A stretch of DNA of 61,467 nt from Gnetum montanum (lineage: Eukaryota; Streptophyta; Gnetopsida; Gnetales; Gnetaceae), in NCBI GenBank assembly GCA_015680685.1, contig MNCI01016169.1, positions 1 to 61,467 of the forward strand. The letters are read 5' to 3'. Below are positions 58,001 to 61,467 of this stretch, in pieces. The notes below the pieces were generated by a model that had not been told where the DNA came from, made no database searches, and saw nothing but the letters and a program-made list of their open reading frames with translations. Position 1 is the stretch's first letter, and each line of letters starts with the position of its first letter. The translations under genes and the position numbers were made by a program.

Positions 58001-58407
58001 AGTTCCAACATCAATCTCAGGACACTTAGCCAAAACAACCTTTTTTTGGCCCAATTCAATTTTGGATAACATCTACAACTTTCCCATCTGCAAACCTACC
58101 ATCTAGAGGTTCAATTTCACTCTCTAAACCTACATTTTCTTCACAAATTGGATTCTTATCAATAGTTTTAGTTCACTTATGTTTTTCACTAGCACTTGTA
58201 GTTTGACCCTCTATAGGAGGCAAACACTTCTTTTTCAATAATAAAGCATTTTTATTATTTGGGAAGGAAACCAAAACACTTTCTCCCTTATCATAATCCT
58301 TTATATTTTAATAGTTCATGCTCTTTTATTCACATTTTACAATTATATTTTACTTCATCATTCATAGTTTATTCCATACTTTGTTTATTTTTCAGCAATA
58401 AACACTT

Positions 58408-58881
58408 TGTTAGAGTATGGTGTGGTGACCCAAATTCTATTTCTGGTTTTCTACCATTATATTGTACCAAAAGTTGAAGGGTCAGTCATTACAGAAGTTG
58501 AAGGGTCAGCTATCACAAAAGTTGGAGGGTTGGTCGTTATAGAAGTTGAAAGGTCAGTTGTTACAAAAGTTAAAGGGTTGGAAGTTGAAGAAACATTGTT
58601 TTCTATCCCTTTTATGTAGACATCCTTTACACTCCTTTTTTCTAGGATCACCCTTTGTGGGATCACTTTCCTTTGTGTGAGCACTTCCCTTTTTAGTGAG
58701 CTCTCCCCTTTTCGGGGGTTTACTCCCCTATTATACACTCTCAATCTTTGATCTAATGAATTAACTCTCTGCTTCTACCTGTGATTTTCATCTTGATTTG
58801 GGGTTTCTATGTAAATTTTGTGTGTGTTGCTATTTTGATTTCTATTTGCCTATCACGCTCATTTTTTTAATTTTTTCTACA
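58408..58881 (+). repeat. 5' LTR of element F
   Basis: TGTTAGAGTATGGTGTGGTGACC...TTTTTTCTACA, 474 bp. Contains four or five copies of a GTCAxTxxTTACAGAAGTTGAAG-like unit (about 22 bp) at 58465-58590. Confidence 0.8.
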
Positions 58882-58883
58882 AT

Positions 58884-58895
58884 TGGTATCAAAGC
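58884..58895 (+). other. Primer binding site (initiator tRNA-Met) of element F
   Basis: TGGTATCAAAGC, two bases after the LTR; the usual Copia site is TGGTATCAGAGC. Confidence 0.8.
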
Positions 58896-59399
58896 CAAGT
58901 TTGATTTCGATGATGGCAATTGTGAAATACAATATTCCACTTTTGCATCACAATAACAGATTTTTGCTATTGTAGGCCAAGTTAGGGCAGGCCTGAGTTA
59001 GGTTGGAATTTTGGAGAGGTTTGGGCCTGGATCATGGCTACCATGTTGTTTCCACAAATTAGATGTTTGATTGCTTTGTTGCTAGTAACTATCATTGTTG
59101 TTGAAAATGTAGATGCATTTTACTTGCTTGGGAGTTATCTACACATGTACCTACGTGGATTTGCACTTTCAGTGAAGGTTAACTCTCTCACATCTATGGA
59201 AATAGAGCTTTCAAGATGGAAGCTGGTTATGGGTGATCTTTTCTAGGCACCTTCACGCTCTCAATTACTTCGCATCATGGTGGAAAATGGAGTGTAGATC
59301 TTGGGGATGGTCATTATTACAATTCTGTTCACAGCTTTTGGATTCATGTCTCCTACATCTTAAGGAACTTTGATAATTGGAATGTTATTCTTCTATTTG

Positions 59400-59580
59400 A
59401 TTCAGGGTGTTGTTGTTGAGTATATGGCTATTACTGAGGCTTTTAAAGAAGCCATTTGGTTGAAGGGACTTCTTGATGGACATAGCATTAGTAAATTGGA
59501 GTTCTGTGAGCATTGCATTTTTGGGAAGTAGAAGAGAGTTAATTTTAGCAAAGTTGGTACTCATAAAAACATGACCAAGT
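59400..59580 (+). pseudogene. Chimeric Copia pol remnant (RNase H end fused to pre-integrase domain)
   Basis: EYMAITEAFKEAIWLKGLL is the end of Copia RNase H; the next residues DGHSISKLEFCEHCIFGK are the gag-pre-integrase zinc region, normally far upstream. Both families have GLL at the joint, so a deletion or template switch at a short shared sequence is likely. Confidence 0.65.
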
Positions 59581-59956
59581 CACTTCCTGTTGCCAATTTT
59601 GAGCATTGCTTGGACTTGGTTGGTGTTTCTTGTTGAGTTCTTTTGTTGTTTTTTGTGGAAGAGGTGGAGACCTTTTGTCAAAGATTGGAGATCTATTCCT
59701 TGTAAGAGAATTCACATCAAGGTGGAGATTGTTAGAGTATAATGTGGTGACCCAAATTCTATTTTTGGTTTTCTATTATTACATTGTACTAGAAGTTGAA
59801 GGGTTGGCTATTACAGAAGTTTGAGCATTTCTTGGACTTATTTAATGCTTCTTGTCGAGTTTTGCTCTTAGGAGCTTTATTGTGGAAGATGTGGAGACCT
59901 TTTGTCGAAGATTGGAGATTTGTTCCTTGTAAGGGAATTCGCATCAAGGAGGAGAT

Positions 59957-60335
59957 TGTTAGAGTATGGTGTGGTGACCTAAATTCTATTTCTGGTTTTT
60001 TGTCATGACATTGTACCAGAAGTTGAATGGTCAATCGTTATAGAAGTTGAAGGGTTGACCATTACAAAATTTGAAGGGTCGACTGTTACAAAAGTTGAAA
60101 GGACACTATTATCTATCCCTTTTATGTAGACACCCTTTGCACTCTCTTTTTTCTGGGATCACCCTTTATGGGGATCACTCCCCTCTAGTACACTCTTAAT
60201 CTTTGATCTAATGAATTATCTCTCTACTTCTGCTCATTGTTTTCATCCTGATATGGGGTTTCCACGTAAATTTTGTGTGTGTTGTTGTTTTGATTTTTAT
60301 TTGTTTGTCATGTGTTTCTTCTTATTTTTTCTACA
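59957..60335 (+). repeat. 3' LTR of element F
   Basis: 379 bp, TGTTAGAGTATGG...TTTTTTCTACA; about 95 bp shorter than the 5' LTR through loss of repeat units and of a segment near the middle. Confidence 0.8.
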
Positions 60336-60780
60336 TACTTGGTTAATTTTAGCATTTAATCTCAACATTTTTATCATTCCTCTACTATTCCTAGTTTATG
60401 TATGGTAAGCTAAGTTCACATTCGATCAGATATTTGTGTCCTATCATGTCATTATTATTGAGGTTATATCAAGTTAAAGATAGTGTGTACCTGTGAATTA
60501 AGTACTTTAGCACTTAGTTCATGAAGGTGTTCTTATGGGATTAGAAAAGAATAATTATGGAAGAACATTTTTGGTACTAAAAAGAGGATCAATGGGGTTT
60601 CTAGTTTCTTGAACCTATCATCTAGTAGCCTATAGGTCCATTCTAGCACTTAGAATTTTTTCCTTACTCTTGCCAATTTTTACTTATTCTTATTTTCCCA
60701 TTTGCACTTGATATTATTTTCTTCTAAGTGTGTGTGCAAGAGACACTTATTAACACAATGTCTAGTCAAGGTTTTGATTC
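60336..60780. other. Intergenic, nothing recognised
   Basis: AT-rich; no frame, repeat border or RNA gene seen. Confidence 0.4.
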
Positions 60781-61380
60781 CCCTCACAATTCCCATGGTC
60801 ATAAATTGATGAAAGAATAGAAGACATAGACTCTTGTAACACCCATGGCTCATCATGACTACAAGGTTGCATGTGCTAAGTGAGAACTAAGTATAACACT
60901 CTTTGAAAACAGGATAAGAAGGATGGTTTCCTATGAGATAGCTAATAATTTGAAACCATTCTTACCAAATCCTAGCCATCTCATTGATCTAAATCAATTT
61001 GAATAAGCAACATTGGTGAAATACCTACTCATCAAGGATCAAGTATAGGCAATGACAAGCACTAAGATCCAATAGAGACAAGCCATTAGGGATAATCTCA
61101 TTGGAAATCCTAACATCAATTTTACTAGTAGGAATTACCAATCTTCACACCAACATAGTAAGAAAAGTGATGACATCATCATCCATGACAATGATGAGGA
61201 GGAACATCCCCATGTTTCCTTGTCTACAAATCCTTTCTACCAACCTCAAAGTTTAATTTTGCAACATGTGAACTTCATTTGCTTCACTAATTCATTCTTT
61301 GTTTCCATACCTCAGGATGTTACTCCCATAGCACCTATTTTAGTCAAACCTCTTGTTATAGCTCCACCTATGACTAACTG
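60780..61380 (+). pseudogene. Possible gag-like remnant
   Basis: Broken frames with NPNINFTSRNYQSSHQHSKK, an acidic run (HDNDEEEHPHVS) and FYQPQSLILQH look like the low-complexity end of a retroelement gag, but there is no diagnostic motif. It could also be non-coding. Confidence 0.25.
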
Positions 61381-61385
61381 ATGAG

Positions 61386-61467
61386 AGTAATTACTCTAGC
61401 GATTACTTTAGTAGTTATTCTAATTATTAGAGTTGTTACTCTAGCAGTTACTCTAATTATTAGAGTG
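61386..61467. repeat. Palindromic TTACTCTA repeat at the window end
   Basis: AGAGTAATTACTCT and CTCTAATTATTAGAG (seen twice) are palindromes set among AGTTACTCTA/GTTATTCTA direct repeats. The array runs off the window. Confidence 0.7.

Larger units (their letters stand above)
58408..60335 (+). mobile_element. Element F: small rearranged Copia-type LTR element
   Basis: 5' LTR 58408-58881, primer site for initiator tRNA-Met 58884-58895, scrambled internal region 58896-59943, polypurine tract 59944-59956, 3' LTR 59957-60335. Flanks CACTT and TACTT agree in four of five bases. Internally, an RNase H end (EYMAITEAFKEAIWLKGLL) is joined to the pre-integrase zinc region (HSISKLEFCEHCIFGK). An incomplete extra LTR start (59727-59820) lies between two copies of the pre-LTR segment. 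Non-autonomous and dead. Confidence 0.75.

Overview
The window looks like nuclear DNA from a large-genome seed plant. It is AT-rich and gene-poor, its introns follow GT-AG, and three low-copy protein genes sit in a sea of old, nested retrotransposons. A conifer or other gymnosperm would fit: LTR pairs still align over their full length but differ mainly by transitions. That assignment is an inference; no sequence here names the species.

Genes. (1) 16352-18059 (+), a three-exon remorin-family gene (307 aa). (2) 18382-20096 (-), a second, more divergent remorin-like gene with at least six exons, convergent with the first; the two stop codons are about 320 bp apart. (3) 52569-55437 (+), a three-exon gene for a 485-aa leucine-rich-repeat (RNI-like) protein related to plant F-box/LRR proteins, but with no clear F-box. 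In all three genes the splice phases are consistent between every pair of exons I joined.

Repeats, left to right. 1-850 holds scraps of two Ty3/gypsy elements. About 870-5191 (-) is most of an Athila-like element, called E here, with gag, reverse transcriptase and its 5' LTR. About 7420-15450 is a decayed gypsy pol cut in two by element A (8445-14854, +, gag only), whose 3' LTR is itself split by a solo LTR, B (13675-14496). About 27180-48330 is a decayed LINE cut by element C (28376-47858, +, TSD GTTGT), and C carries element D in the opposite orientation (33941-42644, -, TSD ATCTT). 58408-60335 is a small rearranged Copia-type element, F. LINE fragments and a tRNA-derived SINE family fill some of the remaining space.

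Most interesting theme. A, C, D and E belong to one lineage: a tRNA-Asp-type primer site, LTRs of about 850 bp, an unusual gag zinc knuckle, and TGATGA...TCATCA-like ends. C and D carry gag (C also a protease) but no visible reverse transcriptase or integrase. Instead they carry a second long reading frame (ORF2) with a plant-retroelement domain followed by a helical tail. In both, ORF2 is preceded at almost the same distance (about 530 bp) by a promoter-like module of four 14-bp units around GATATC followed by a TATA box. The same 14-bp GATATC syntax lies upstream of the TATA box in the LTRs of A, C and D. This suggests a non-autonomous family with its own internal promoter for an accessory gene, possibly mobilised by E-like relatives.

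Assembly caveats. The Ns at 8794, 11617, 38217, 47072 and 47514-47518 mark doubtful joins. At 47072-47518 a foreign LTR piece lies between two exact 78-bp copies, which looks like a gap-filling error.
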